Notes: generated from the sequence alone by a model not told the origin. Counted from the stretch's first letter, positions 1 through 9,395 are shown. The stretch: DNA of 64,000 nt from Calothrix sp. PCC 6303 (GCF_000317435.1 NC_019751.1:4650001-4714000); one strand, 5' to 3'. A program made the numbers and translations.

Positions 1-1052
1 CCCATCCTTAAAGCTTTGCTTCCCGCTTTATTATATTCAAGAATCACTATTCTACCTAAGCCAATATTTAAAACGTCTCCCGCAAATGTTACCCCTGGTT
101 TAATGGATATTTTCGCATCTATTTTATATCCATACCCTTTGATGGCATCGACTTTCCGGAAGTACCAATATCTTTTTTGATTGCGAGGTGCTACTTTTTT
201 GACATATGGGATTTCGTTACTTCGATCGACATTGTAATATGCTTGAGTTCCATCGGTAAAGTTAATTAATACTGTTCCTTCCATCAAAGCTTCTTCTAGT
301 CCTTCTCTTGTTAAGTAGGCTAGGGCTTCAACTTTGCCATATTCTTTTCCCCCAGGTTCATAAATACCAGAGAGAACATCCTGTTTTGTGTATTTTGTAT
401 AGAATTTATTCTGCGGGTTGTTGTCTTTTAAACTATAAATAGGAATATTATATTGTTTCGTTTTTTTTCTAGAACCAGCATGTTTAAACACTGCATATTT
501 TGTTAGTCTGATTTTGCTTTGGTTCGGTTTTTGGGGGTTATTTGCAGTCCATTTTATTACTCTAAAGTTTTGATTGATAAAGTTTGGATCTTGCAAACGG
601 GTTGGTCTTTTATTGCTGATATCTTCTTGGAGAACCAAGATCATAAAATCTAAAGTTTTCAAGATATCGCTAACAGTAACTCCCTGACTTTCTAAAATAC
701 CTTTGCGGGATATATCTGGATCTGCGCCGGAATAATCTTGATAGTACTTGCGGGTGTTGACTAAAACTGTTAATAAATCTGCTGAATTAAAATTAACTTT
801 GGTTGATGGTAGTTTTGCTGAAGTAAAAATCTGACTGGGATTAACTTGGTACTTGGGATTTTTGGCTTCATCAATGACTTGGTAGGGTGTTGTTGATGGT
901 TGCTGTGCTAGATGATTTTTTGTAACGACAGCATTTTGTTGTGTTGGTGATTTTTGTAGCTGACCATATACGTATCGAGTACCTGTAGCGACGACTAGAA
1001 AGGTTGCAAAACCAATGCCTAATCCCAAAAAACGACGAAAGTTCATACCCAT
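1..1052 (-). CDS. Hypothetical exported or membrane-anchored protein (partial)
   Basis: The minus-strand frame is open from an ATG at 1052 (a second in-frame ATG lies at 1046) to the window edge, so the C-terminus is missing. An AAGG motif about 11 bases upstream favours 1052. The N-terminus has an arginine pair and a hydrophobic stretch (FLGLGIGFATFLVVATG), which reads as a signal anchor. A Gln/Thr/Pro-rich linker follows, and then a soluble region of about 250 residues. Late in the sequence an LTREGLEEALMEGTV stretch and a GVTFAGDVLNIGLGRIVIL stretch faintly recall MltA/3D-domain lytic transglycosylases, but I cannot assign a family. It is divergent from the KTSC gene across about 150 bp. 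Confidence 0.75.
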   Translation of the reverse strand, partial: MGMNFRRFLGLGIGFATFLVVATGTRYVYGQLQKSPTQQNAVVTKNHLAQQPSTTPYQVIDEAKNPKYQVNPSQIFTSAKLPSTKVNFNSADLLTVLVNTRKYYQDYSGADPDISRKGILESQGVTVSDILKTLDFMILVLQEDISNKRPTRLQDPNFINQNFRVIKWTANNPQKPNQSKIRLTKYAVFKHAGSRKKTKQYNIPIYSLKDNNPQNKFYTKYTKQDVLSGIYEPGGKEYGKVEALAYLTREGLEEALMEGTVLINFTDGTQAYYNVDRSNEIPYVKKVAPRNQKRYWYFRKVDAIKGYGYKIDAKISIKPGVTFAGDVLNIGLGRIVILEYNKAGSKALRM

Positions 1053-1205
1053 AACTTATATTACCTTTGATCTCTAATCACAAATTACTTGACCACAAAA
1101 TCACTCTATGGTACTTTTGTACTTATAGGTGGCTTGGTGTTGGATAAAAGTATAGCCTTACCGAAGCTGCATATTGTACATGCCTAATCCATAGGAGTGG
1201 AAGTG

Positions 1206-1655
1206 ATGAGGTTATCGAAGCTGGACTTAAGTAGTGTAGTTGCGATCGCATACTCGGAGGAACACTTACAATTATTGTTGAACCGAGGTGACGAGTTAGA
1301 ACTATTGGCAGTTCCCGCACCACTGGCAGCTTTTGAGGGATTGCAACATCTCAATGAGATGGTTGCGGATGTTTTAACTCTTCCATCACAACCCGAACCG
1401 ATAGCAATGCTTCCTGTGGATTCGTCTATGGCAAATGCGGTGGGGTATGACAGTGAAAATCAAGTTTTGCAGGTTGAGTTTTATAACGGTGCTACCTATC
1501 AATTTTCGGGAGTTGAACCACAGATATGGGAGGAACTCCACGAAAGTGATTCTATAGGTAGATATTTTAATGCCGAAATTCGAGGTAATTACGAATGCAA
1601 TGCTCTCACAGAGAGTGACTGCTATCATCGCATCTACACTGAAGACGAATGTTAA
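1206..1655 (+). CDS. KTSC domain protein
   Basis: The protein has 149 aa when started at the ATG at 1206. That start has AGGAG at 1193-1197, a spacing of about 8. An in-frame GTG at 1197 overlaps this ribosome site and is less likely. The C-terminal half carries the features of the KTSC family: a SSMANAVGYD segment near residue 75, then a strand LQVEFYNGATYQFSGV and a helix ending in SIGRYFNAEIRGNYE. KTSC domains often accompany lysyl-tRNA synthetase-like or nuclease domains, and their role is not well defined. The N-terminal 70 residues are not recognised. It stands alone between a divergent partial gene and the AbrB-type membrane protein. Confidence 0.85.
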   Translation: MRLSKLDLSSVVAIAYSEEHLQLLLNRGDELELLAVPAPLAAFEGLQHLNEMVADVLTLPSQPEPIAMLPVDSSMANAVGYDSENQVLQVEFYNGATYQFSGVEPQIWEELHESDSIGRYFNAEIRGNYECNALTESDCYHRIYTEDEC

Positions 1656-1853
1656 TTACCTAACTACAGGGTTCCTGGTTGCTCCTGGCTAATTGTTGAT
1701 TGTGTGGTTACAATTGACAGTTAGCTTTTTTTCTATGAATTGAGTTGCTAGTAGCGGCAAAAACTTGTGCAAAATCTTACAAATAATAGGTGCTTGTGGA
1801 ACATAATCGCGCTACGTTTAGAGGAGAGTATAATCAAATGATTTAATTAAGAA

Positions 1854-3050
1854 GTGTTAACAAATTCAATTTTAACTGTTGCTTCCCCTCAAAAGGAATG
1901 CATTAATCAGGAAATTTCTGCGTCAAAATCCAAGATACAACTTAAACAACTAACTGTTTTATTTTTAGAACTGCTGCTAGCGTTACCTTTCGGTTTGATA
2001 TTAACGCGGCTAAAAATTGGGGGTATGTCCTGGCTCTTTGGTGGTATTGGAGCAGGTATTGTTATATTACAAGCTTGCCGAATTTTTTATGGATATACAA
2101 GCAAACCAAATCGTCATGCTCGACAAATTGGTATGATGTTAGTGGGTTTGACAATCGGTTTTTCTAACGCAGGAGCTAATTTTTCTCACATTGCTTCAGG
2201 AATTCCGGTTTTCGTCTTCCTCACATTATTTCTTTTAATAAGTGGTAGTTGCATTGGTTATACTTATTCGCGGTTAAGTCAGACGAATATTTTAACTTCA
2301 ATGCTGGCAACGGTTCCCGGTGGTGTGGGTGTGATGGCTGCTATTGCTGCTGATTATGGTAAAAATGTAACTTTGGTGGCATTGGTGCAGGTGATTCGTG
2401 TAACTTGCGTAGTATTGCTGATTCCATTGATAGCTCGCGTATATGGTGTTACTTATGTAAGTCCCCAGAGAATTTTTAATCCAGCAAATTTACTCAACAT
2501 CGAACCTGCATATTTAGCAATATTATTAGTTTTATTTTTGATTTGTAGCTTAGTTTTAAAATTAGCTGTAAAAATCAAGTTACCTGCTGCCTACTTGTTT
2601 AGTGCTTTAGTTGTAGGTCTCTTTTTTAACAATCTGCTGGAGATGCTGCCAATGTTTGGTTATAGCAGCTTTCACCCTCCACAATTAATCAGTATTATCG
2701 GTCAAACCCTTTTGGGTATTACCATTGGGGAATATTGGGGTGAAAAACCAGCTTTTGGGAAAAAGAGTATATTTTATGCAATTATATCCACTATCATGAC
2801 TTTGACAGCAGGTGCGATCGCGTCTTTAATTGCAATGCAGTTAACTACGTGGGATTGGTTAACTTGTTTGTTAGTTACGGCACCTGGTGGTGCAACTGAA
2901 ATGATTTTAGTTGCTTTAACAATGGATCATAATGTTGAAATTGTTACTGTAGGTCATTTAGTTAGGTTAATTGCCATTAATTGTTCGTTACCTCTTTGGA
3001 TATATTTGTTTCGTCGTCTGGATAATCAATTGGATATTTCGGAAGTATAA
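1854..3050 (+). CDS. AbrB-duplication integral membrane protein
   Basis: This polytopic membrane protein of 398 aa has about ten hydrophobic segments. It shows the internal duplication of the membrane AbrB family (annotated as AbrB regulator or putative ammonia monooxygenase, without good support for either). The duplicated signature is visible as ATVPGGVGVMAAIAADYG near residue 160 and TAPGGATEMILVALTMDH near 350, each followed by a valine-rich helix ending in R(L/V)I. The name should not be taken as DNA binding; a transport role is more likely. The start is a GTG at 1854. The only upstream ATG nearby (1838) runs straight into a stop. The methyltransferase gene follows after 21 bp and may be cotranscribed. 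Confidence 0.85.
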   Translation: MLTNSILTVASPQKECINQEISASKSKIQLKQLTVLFLELLLALPFGLILTRLKIGGMSWLFGGIGAGIVILQACRIFYGYTSKPNRHARQIGMMLVGLTIGFSNAGANFSHIASGIPVFVFLTLFLLISGSCIGYTYSRLSQTNILTSMLATVPGGVGVMAAIAADYGKNVTLVALVQVIRVTCVVLLIPLIARVYGVTYVSPQRIFNPANLLNIEPAYLAILLVLFLICSLVLKLAVKIKLPAAYLFSALVVGLFFNNLLEMLPMFGYSSFHPPQLISIIGQTLLGITIGEYWGEKPAFGKKSIFYAIISTIMTLTAGAIASLIAMQLTTWDWLTCLLVTAPGGATEMILVALTMDHNVEIVTVGHLVRLIAINCSLPLWIYLFRRLDNQLDISEV

Positions 3051-3071
3051 GTTTACTAAGGAAAGTTATTT

Positions 3072-3842
3072 ATGTTGACAAATCAATGGAATACAAATTT
3101 GTACGAAGATAAACATGCATTTGTATGGAAATATGGCGAAGATTTAATCAACTTATTATCTCCTCAAGCAGGAGAAGAGATTTTAGATATTGGTTGTGGA
3201 ACTGGACAATTAACTGCAAAAATCGCTGAAGCTGGTGCGAATGTTTTCGGAGTTGATGCCGATTTTAAGATGATTGAAAAAGCAAAGCTGAATTATCCAA
3301 ATTTAAGCTTTGCTGTTGCTGATGCCCGTAATATTAACTTAGAAAAGTCTTTTGATAAAGTTTTTTCTAACGCCGTATTACATTGGATTAATCAGCCAGA
3401 TTTAGTAATTCAGAGTATTTTCCAAGTTCTTAAACCTGGAGGTAGCTTTGTTGCTGAATTTGGGGGAAAAGGAAATATGAAATTAGTTACTCAAGCAGTT
3501 ACGTATGCTTTAGCTGCAAAAGATTTAGATGTGGGAAATATGAATGAATATTGGTATTTTCCCAGTATTAGTGAGTATACTCATGAATTAGAAAATAACG
3601 GCTTTGAAGTTATATATGCAACTTTATTCGATCGTCCTACACCTCTAGAAGCAGGTGAAAATGGGATGAGTAATTGGTTGAAAATGTTTGCCAGTGGTTT
3701 TTTATCGAAGTTATCAAATCAACAGCAAGATGAGGTGATTCAAATTGCTGTAAATCAACTTAAACCGACACTTTATCAAAATGGACAATGGATAGCTGAT
3801 TATCGTCGGATTCGGGTTATTGCAGTGAAAATATCATTATAA
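3072..3842 (+). CDS. Class I SAM-dependent methyltransferase
   Basis: The protein has 256 aa. The SAM-binding motif I is clear near residues 38-46 (ILDIGCGTGQL), followed by the acidic motif II in GVDADFKMIEKA, the motif III region VADARNI, and a post-motif LKPGGSFVAEFGGKG. This order and length match the UbiE/trans-aconitate 2-methyltransferase-like group, which methylates small molecules. The actual substrate cannot be told from sequence. An AAGGAAAG stretch precedes the ATG. The gene lies 21 bp downstream of the AbrB-type membrane protein on the same strand, so the two may form a short operon. Confidence 0.88.
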   Translation: MLTNQWNTNLYEDKHAFVWKYGEDLINLLSPQAGEEILDIGCGTGQLTAKIAEAGANVFGVDADFKMIEKAKLNYPNLSFAVADARNINLEKSFDKVFSNAVLHWINQPDLVIQSIFQVLKPGGSFVAEFGGKGNMKLVTQAVTYALAAKDLDVGNMNEYWYFPSISEYTHELENNGFEVIYATLFDRPTPLEAGENGMSNWLKMFASGFLSKLSNQQQDEVIQIAVNQLKPTLYQNGQWIADYRRIRVIAVKISL

Positions 3843-3969
3843 TTTACCATGTCTGGCAGATACAGCATTTTGCAAGTGGTACATTCCTGATACGTGATGG
3901 TGCCGATGGAGTATTTTTGTACCTTAGAAAGTTATACCAATTGAAATAATGATTGCAACACATGCAACG

Positions 3970-3998
3970 GTAGGGACGTAGCAGTGCTACGTCTCTAC
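3970..3998. repeat. Dispersed palindromic repeat (GAGACGTAGC type)
   Basis: This is an imperfect palindrome with left arm GTAGGGACGTAGC and right arm GCTACGTCTCTAC, one mismatch, in the 360-bp gap between the methyltransferase and protease genes. Very similar elements lie at 61263-61289, and looser ones at 8831-8857 and 44441-44467. It could act as a terminator-like hairpin for the upstream gene. The rest of the gap holds no recognisable gene. Confidence 0.75.
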
Positions 3999-4202
3999 AA
4001 ATATGTATCTGTCGCGTTGTTTTTTCAAATCGGTATTAAAATTTCCTGTAATACCCTACTGATAGGTAATTTAATTACGTACAGGGTTCTAATTTAAAGG
4101 AATTATGAATTTTACTTTTAGCAGAGACATTTTTCTACGTTGTCAGAACTTCTCTGGGTAATCTAAATATAGATAAATCAAACCAGGTCTGAAAGTATAA
4201 AT

Positions 4203-4739
4203 ATGAAAGTTATGCTAAAAAATTGGCTGAGTGCGATCGCTTTCATCCCTGTAGCCCTATCCATATTACCATCAGTAGCAGAAGCCGAAGTTGTAAATAG
4301 TTGCTTTATGGTGACATCCTCCGGTAGAACTATCAACCTCGGCAAACTTTGCGGAGAAGTCACAGCAGATACCCGGAATTTTCGGGTACCAATCAAACGA
4401 CGCAGTGGAAAAACTCCCGTAATTGATGTCACATTTAACGGGAATCAAGTTTTTGAGATGATTGTTGATACAGGTGCGAGTGGGACTCTTGTCACCGAAA
4501 AAATGGCAAAATCTCTACAAATAAAAACCTCTGGTGTTGTGAATGCTAGTATTGCTGATGGTAGTCAAGTTCAATTTAAAACAGGTCTAGTTGAATCCAT
4601 CGCTGTCAACGGTGCAATAGTCAATAATGTGGAAGTAGCGATCGCACCCAGAGGGGAAGTAGGATTATTAGGTCATGATTTCTTTGGTAACTATGACATC
4701 AAAATTTTAGAAAAAGAAATTGAGTTTTCCCGACGTTAA
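4203..4739 (+). CDS. Retropepsin-like clan AA aspartic protease, exported
   Basis: The protein has 178 aa. It begins with a typical signal peptide (WLSAIAFIPVALSILPSVAEA, probable cleavage after AEA). The mature part carries the single-domain aspartyl protease signature: the catalytic IVDTGASGTLVTEKMA near residues 88-102 and the flap region ASIADGSQVQ. A LLGHDFFGNYDIKI segment near the end matches the hydrophobic-hydrophobic-Gly motif. This is the TIGR02281-type pepsin-retropepsin hybrid found widely in cyanobacteria and proteobacteria. As in retroviral proteases, a homodimer would be needed for activity. It ends 5 bp from the convergent WG-repeat gene. Confidence 0.88.
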   Translation: MKVMLKNWLSAIAFIPVALSILPSVAEAEVVNSCFMVTSSGRTINLGKLCGEVTADTRNFRVPIKRRSGKTPVIDVTFNGNQVFEMIVDTGASGTLVTEKMAKSLQIKTSGVVNASIADGSQVQFKTGLVESIAVNGAIVNNVEVAIAPRGEVGLLGHDFFGNYDIKILEKEIEFSRR

Positions 4740-4744
4740 TCAAC

Positions 4745-5785
4745 CTACCGAGTTGGTTTCCAAACGAATTTACCCTCAGGGTTGATATAACCACTACGAC
4801 TGCGTACATAAACCAATGCTAAACCATCCGTAAAGCTGAGTGCTAATTCGTACTTCGGTGAAATGACTATTTTTCCGGTTTTATCGATAAATCCGTATTT
4901 TTCCCCTACCTTCACAGCTGCCAAGCCTTGAGAAAAAGTTGCAGCCCTGTTAAACTCGAATGCGATCGCATTTTCACCTCGTGGGTTAATATATCCCCAT
5001 TTTTCACCAATTTGCACCGCAGCAAGTCCGCTGGAAAATTCTTCAGCATCTTGAAACTGAACTGGAATTACAATATATCCAGCAGTATTTATATAACCAT
5101 ATTTATCATTGATTTGAACTGCGGCTAGACCTTCCGAAAAGCGAAAACTACTTTCAAATTTTGGTTGAATGACGACTTTCCCATCAATATCAATATAACC
5201 CCATTTACCATCTATTTGAACTGCTGCTAAACCCTCATAAAAATGTAATGCTGCTTCAAATTGAGGTTGAATTCTGAACTTTCCATCTGAAGTAATATAA
5301 CCCCACTTGTCACCAATTTGCACAGGTGCAAGCCCATTTTTAAAACCCATGGCATCTTCAAATTGAGGTGATATTACTGTTGTTCCCGTTCCATTAATAT
5401 ACCCATATTTAGAATCAATCGTCACCACTGCCAAACCATTTTCAAAAGTAGATGATGACCGATATTTTGGTGGAATTACTCTTTTACCTATGCGGTTAAT
5501 ATATCCATATTTTTCACCAATTTTCACCTGGGCTAATCCACCAACAAAACCATCAGCTAAATCAAATTGAGGTGAAATAACAACATTTCCATATTCATCT
5601 ATAAAACCATATTTTCCATCTTGAATGAATCTGAATAGTTTATTTGATATTTTTTCTGGATTTACCGAATTATATATTTGTTCAGTGGAATATCTCCCTA
5701 AAGCTGGTGTTTGGTAGTTAATAATCATCCCTATTAAGACGATAAAATATGAAAACTGATGATGTATTATTTTATTCACAAGCAT
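4745..5785 (-). CDS. Exported WG-repeat protein
   Basis: This protein of 346 aa starts with a hydrophobic signal or anchor segment (residues 12-30). It is otherwise made of nine copies of the WG repeat, about 33-34 residues each, with the pattern K(Y/W)G(Y/F)I..G..VI.P(Q/K)F..A..F..GLA.V. WG repeats form beta-structures used for protein binding or cell-surface contacts, and no catalytic residues are expected. The nine copies differ from each other at the DNA level, so the expansion does not look recent. The gene is convergent with the retropepsin-like protease (5 bp between stops). Its function is unknown. Confidence 0.9.
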   Translation of the reverse strand: MLVNKIIHHQFSYFIVLIGMIINYQTPALGRYSTEQIYNSVNPEKISNKLFRFIQDGKYGFIDEYGNVVISPQFDLADGFVGGLAQVKIGEKYGYINRIGKRVIPPKYRSSSTFENGLAVVTIDSKYGYINGTGTTVISPQFEDAMGFKNGLAPVQIGDKWGYITSDGKFRIQPQFEAALHFYEGLAAVQIDGKWGYIDIDGKVVIQPKFESSFRFSEGLAAVQINDKYGYINTAGYIVIPVQFQDAEEFSSGLAAVQIGEKWGYINPRGENAIAFEFNRAATFSQGLAAVKVGEKYGFIDKTGKIVISPKYELALSFTDGLALVYVRSRSGYINPEGKFVWKPTR

Positions 5786-6226
5786 TAGATTTTAAGCTGT
5801 TTGATCCTTGGTAAACGACAGTATTTTTTTAGTATCTATCTATACTCACTCGTTGAGAATCGATAGATTTTATTTTCTACCGTCAAGTATTAATTATTGA
5901 ATAGTAGCTTAATTATTTGTTCCCGAATTAGATAAATAGAATTATCTGGCTTTAGATAGAAATAGATATTATCAGAATTATCAGATAGATTGATCTATAA
6001 ATTTTTGTTTTCTACCTCTTAAGAAAGAGAAGCTTTGTCAAACTTGCAGAAATCTCACTATATGACTATATACAAAAAGATTGAATACTAAAACCCCAAA
6101 CCATCAAGGAATAAATTTTATGAAAAACCATTCCAATTCAATGCCGTTAGATTGACTAGCGGTTACACTAGTACAGCAAGGGAAATCATCCTTTAACGAT
6201 ACAACAGCAACCTTATGGGAAATGAT
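5786..6226. other. AT-rich intergenic region, no gene seen
   Basis: This stretch of about 440 bp separates the divergent WG-repeat and first vWA genes, so it should hold promoters for both. It has several short TAGATA/ATTATC direct and inverted motifs around 5930-6000, but no recognisable operator, RNA gene or coding potential. Confidence 0.5.
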
Positions 6227-6832
6227 ATGGCTAGTAACAGAGACTACACGCTAATTATCGATAAAAGTGGTAGTATGTCCACTCCTGACCAGTTGGGTGG
6301 CAGAAGTAGATGGGAAATTGCTCAGGAATCCACCATTGCCTTAGCAAGAAAATGTGAGCAATTTGACCCAGATGGAATTACTGTATATGTATTTTCCGGT
6401 AGATTTAAACGCTACGAGGATGTCACCGCAGATAAAGTTGCACAGATTTTTATGGAGAATGATCCTGCTGGAACAACAAATTTAGCAGGTGTTTTGCAGG
6501 ACGCAGTTAATAACTATTTTCAGCGAAAAACTGCGGGGACAACTAAACCCAATGGTGAAACAATATTAGTTATTACTGATGGGGAACCGGATGATCGGAA
6601 AGCAGTATTTGAGGTCATTATTACTGCAACTAGACAAATGGATCGTGATGAAGAATTAGCTATTTCCATGATTCAAGTTGGCAAAGATCCGCAAGCAACT
6701 AAATTTCTTAAAGCATTGGATGATCAGTTAGAAAGTGTAGGGGCAAAATTTGATATCTGCGATGCCATAACTTTAGATGATATGGAAGATATGAGCCTTG
6801 CAGATATATTAATGAATGCAATTACAGATTAA
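6227..6832 (+). CDS. von Willebrand factor A domain protein (copy 1)
   Basis: The protein is 201 aa from the ATG at 6227; an ATG four codons upstream (6215) is possible. It is a single vWA domain. The MIDAS metal site is complete: DKSGSM near residue 11, the conserved Thr in DPAGTTNLAGVL, and TDGEPDD near residue 120. It lacks a signal peptide and membrane segment, so it is cytoplasmic. It is closely similar over its whole length to the next gene, and choosing 6227 gives both copies the same length of 201 aa. Stand-alone vWA proteins of this kind (TerY-like) often serve as adaptors for kinases, phosphatases or AAA+ ATPases, but no such partner is adjacent. Confidence 0.88.
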   Translation: MASNRDYTLIIDKSGSMSTPDQLGGRSRWEIAQESTIALARKCEQFDPDGITVYVFSGRFKRYEDVTADKVAQIFMENDPAGTTNLAGVLQDAVNNYFQRKTAGTTKPNGETILVITDGEPDDRKAVFEVIITATRQMDRDEELAISMIQVGKDPQATKFLKALDDQLESVGAKFDICDAITLDDMEDMSLADILMNAITD

Positions 6833-6975
6833 GCATAATAACCATAATTATTGAGCGATGTATTCTGTTTCCAGTTCAGAGGAACGTCAGTTAATGAATG
6901 AATTCAACAAAATCATCAATCACAAAAGATGATTCAATTGTAGATTATGAACTCTAGAAAGCATTGAGGTTGAAA

Positions 6976-7581
6976 ATGTTAGAAAATCGTGACTATACCC
7001 TAATTATTGATAAAAGCGGTAGCATGGCAACTCCTGATCAAAAGGGAGGTAAAAATCGCTGGTCTGCTGCACAAGAGTCAACTTTTGCTTTAGCTAGTAA
7101 GTGCGAACAGTTCGATCCTGATGGGATTACAGTATACGTTTTCTCAGGAAAATTTAAGCGTTATGAAAATGTCACATCGTTAAAAGTATCACAGATTTTT
7201 CAGGAAAATGATCCATCGGGAACAACAGATTTGGCAGGAGTTTTAAAACATGCTACTGATAGTTATTTTGCTCGCAAAAACAACAAAGAATCAAAACCAA
7301 ATGGTGAAATTATATTAGTTATCACCGATGGGGAACCAGATGATCGTAAGGCAGTGATGCGGGTAATTATTGAAGCATCTCGCCAAATGGAACGTGATGA
7401 AGAATTAGCAATTTCTTTCATCCAAGTTGGAAATGATCCACAAGCGACACGTTTTTTAAAAGTTTTGGATGATGAATTGCAAAGTGCCGGGGCAAAGTTT
7501 GATATTTGCGACACCATAACTATGGATGATATGGAAGATATTAGTTTATCGGAAGTATTAATGAATGCAATAACTGATTAA
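6976..7581 (+). CDS. von Willebrand factor A domain protein (copy 2)
   Basis: This is a tandem paralogue of the preceding gene, 201 aa from the ATG at 6976, with TTGAGG upstream as a possible ribosome site; the TTG at 6964 is a weaker start. The MIDAS residues are kept (DKSGSM, DPSGTTDLAGVL, TDGEPDD) and the C-terminal DDMEDISLSEVLMNAITD closely matches copy 1. The two copies are separated by about 140 bp and differ at many codon positions, so the duplication is not very recent. Both active sites look intact, which argues against one being a decaying copy. Possible division of labour or heterodimer formation is inference. Confidence 0.88.
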   Translation: MLENRDYTLIIDKSGSMATPDQKGGKNRWSAAQESTFALASKCEQFDPDGITVYVFSGKFKRYENVTSLKVSQIFQENDPSGTTDLAGVLKHATDSYFARKNNKESKPNGEIILVITDGEPDDRKAVMRVIIEASRQMERDEELAISFIQVGNDPQATRFLKVLDDELQSAGAKFDICDTITMDDMEDISLSEVLMNAITD

Positions 7582-7738
7582 AAATCGGTTCTAAATATCG
7601 TGAATGATTAAAACACAAAGGAGCCATATTTAGCAATCGATCCTTAACTTGGAAGCATGTACGATGAAGCACAATCTATCTTATTTGCTTTCAATTCATC
7701 TCTTCCGAATACCCACCCGTAATTATTGATGAAGTGCT

Positions 7739-8269
7739 ATGGCAACAAAGTTTATTCTTTACATTGCTACTAGCCTTGATGGCTACATTGCAAAATTAGA
7801 TGGAGGGATAGATTGGCTACCATCTCCTGAAGTAATGGGAGAAAGTAACAGTTACACTCAGTTTTATGACTCAATTGATGCGCTGGTTATGGGTTCAACA
7901 ACCTATGAACAAGTTTTGGGATTTGGAGATTGGGTATATCCTGGCAAACCTTCTTATATTTTGACATCTCGAAATTTATCAACAGTCCGTACTGATATAT
8001 TTTTTGCTAGGGGTGGTATTGAAGAAGTTATAAAGGAGATAAATCAGAAAGGATATCAACGAGTTTGGGTAATCGGTGGTGGAAAAGTTGCATCGGCATT
8101 CATGCAGCATAACTTGGTGGATGAATATATCATTACTATTATTCCGATTATTTTGGGAGCAGGTATTTCACTTTATCAATTGGTTCCCGAATTAAAGCTC
8201 GATTTGATTCATGCAAATTCAGATTCGTCAGGTATGGTAGAGCTTTACTACAGGAAGCTAAATAGTTGA
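7739..8269 (+). CDS. Dihydrofolate reductase-fold protein (RibD C-terminal type)
   Basis: The protein has 176 aa. The N-terminal IATSLDGYIAKLDGGIDWL is the hallmark of the DHFR/RibD C-terminal reductase family. A GSTTYEQV segment near residue 60, VWVIGGGKVASAF near 115 (the nucleotide-binding loop) and IIPIILGAGISLY near 145 complete the fold. These stand-alone proteins (YyaP/YwjB group) are presumed NADPH-dependent reductases of unknown substrate. This one is unlikely to replace FolA. It follows the vWA pair after about 160 bp; whether it shares their transcript is unknown. Confidence 0.88.
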   Translation: MATKFILYIATSLDGYIAKLDGGIDWLPSPEVMGESNSYTQFYDSIDALVMGSTTYEQVLGFGDWVYPGKPSYILTSRNLSTVRTDIFFARGGIEEVIKEINQKGYQRVWVIGGGKVASAFMQHNLVDEYIITIIPIILGAGISLYQLVPELKLDLIHANSDSSGMVELYYRKLNS

Positions 8270-8390
8270 AACTCTGGATGCTGATTGCCTTTGAAAATAC
8301 AAGCTGTTCCAGGTGGAGTTGATCTAAACTTAATATATAACCTGCGAGTAACAAAGCTGGAAAATTAAATTCACAAAGTTAGTTAAACAA

Positions 8391-8792
8391 ATGGATGAGA
8401 TAGATAAACTGCTTGCAGAAATTCAGCAAGAGTATTCACAACCTAAACCTAAGCTACCAAATTCAAATTCTCAGACACCACAAAACAAATCTGCTAGTTC
8501 TACACCAAAAAAGTCTGGTTCAAATTCGGTAGATAGACTTTTGACAGAGGTGCAAGCAGATTTTCAAGAGAAAGATTTAGCTGAAGAATTGCAGCATAAA
8601 CAGCAAATAGAAGCAGAAAGAATTAAAAAGGAACAATTAAAGATTCAGCAAGCAGAAGTTTTTAAAAAGCAAGCTGAGGATTGGTTAAAAAATTTGGATC
8701 CGCTTTCTTCGGAAGGACTTTGGTTTGAAAGGTTTGCAGAACAGTATCCTTCTAAGTTAGAAGCAGCGGTGGAGTATTTGGCAAGTAATTGA
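8391..8792 (+). CDS. Slr1339-family (salt-stress associated) small protein
   Basis: The protein has 133 aa and is highly charged. It holds two copies of a short motif: MDEIDKLLAEIQQEY at the start and SVDRLLTEVQADF near residue 48, separated by a Pro/Ser/Lys-rich linker. A Gln/Glu/Lys-rich helical section (residues 60-100, probable coiled coil) follows, and a conserved end WLKNLDPLSSEGLWFERFAE. This layout matches the cyanobacterial Slr1339 family, which is annotated as salt-stress related; its molecular role is unknown. The family call is from memory of the pattern and is moderately certain. Confidence 0.7.
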   Translation: MDEIDKLLAEIQQEYSQPKPKLPNSNSQTPQNKSASSTPKKSGSNSVDRLLTEVQADFQEKDLAEELQHKQQIEAERIKKEQLKIQQAEVFKKQAEDWLKNLDPLSSEGLWFERFAEQYPSKLEAAVEYLASN

Positions 8793-8830
8793 TAATTATA
8801 TAAATAACTAATATAAATAACATAAATAAA

Positions 8831-8857
8831 GAGAGACCCGACATGTCTCGTCTCTAC
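8831..8857. repeat. Palindromic repeat (GAGACG...CGTCTC type)
   Basis: The element reads GAGAGACCCGA...TCTCGTCTCTAC between two convergent genes. It belongs to the same loose family as 44441-44467. In this position it could serve as a bidirectional terminator. Confidence 0.6.
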
Positions 8858-8894
8858 GGATGTTTTGGATTTTATACATGTATTCTAAATACAT

Positions 8895-9395
8895 TTAACG
8901 ATTCACTGCCGCTAAAACTCGATTGAAGACTTTCCCAAAAGATTGTTTTAGCTGACGTTGCTGATACCATTTCTGAAAGGCAAATTCGTAGTCTTCTCCC
9001 TGTAACTGGAAAGTATTCCAAGCATTCAGACTAATTCCCAATCCCCAAAAGACTAAGATATATAGTGACCAGGATAAACCACCGCCGCTAATTAAATCCA
9101 GTAGTAATAAAACAGTATTCACTATGGCAAACTTAACGAAGCGCTTTTTAAATCGGTAGTTACGAAAGTTATTAAAGTCTTGTCTTTGTTGATTTTCCCT
9201 CTGATTGAATAACCAATCAGATTCAGCTTTTTGGAGTAACTCCGGTGCTATTTCCAGTTCCCCAGCGATTTCTGCTAACTGCTGATAAGAGAACTCCTTA
9301 TTATCGTCTTTCACCTGGTGCGCGATCGCAATCTGGAGAATCTGCTGAATATCTTCTTGGCTATAAGAACGATTTTGATTATTTTCAGATGTCAT
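8895..9395 (-). CDS. 2TM domain protein
   Basis: The protein has 166 aa. The first 80 residues are soluble and helical, with SYQQLAEIAGELEIAPELLQKAE typical of the N-terminal part of cyanobacterial 2TM-domain proteins. Two close transmembrane helices follow (about residues 90-108 and 111-128) with the family residues R(Y/F)..KRFVKFAIVN before helix 1 and NAWNTF after helix 2. The end EDYEFAFQKWYQQRQL is amphipathic. Proteins of this type are thought to be small membrane scaffolds or fused to histidine kinases, and there is no known activity. Convergent with the Slr1339-like gene. Confidence 0.8.
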   Translation of the reverse strand: MTSENNQNRSYSQEDIQQILQIAIAHQVKDDNKEFSYQQLAEIAGELEIAPELLQKAESDWLFNQRENQQRQDFNNFRNYRFKKRFVKFAIVNTVLLLLDLISGGGLSWSLYILVFWGLGISLNAWNTFQLQGEDYEFAFQKWYQQRQLKQSFGKVFNRVLAAVNR

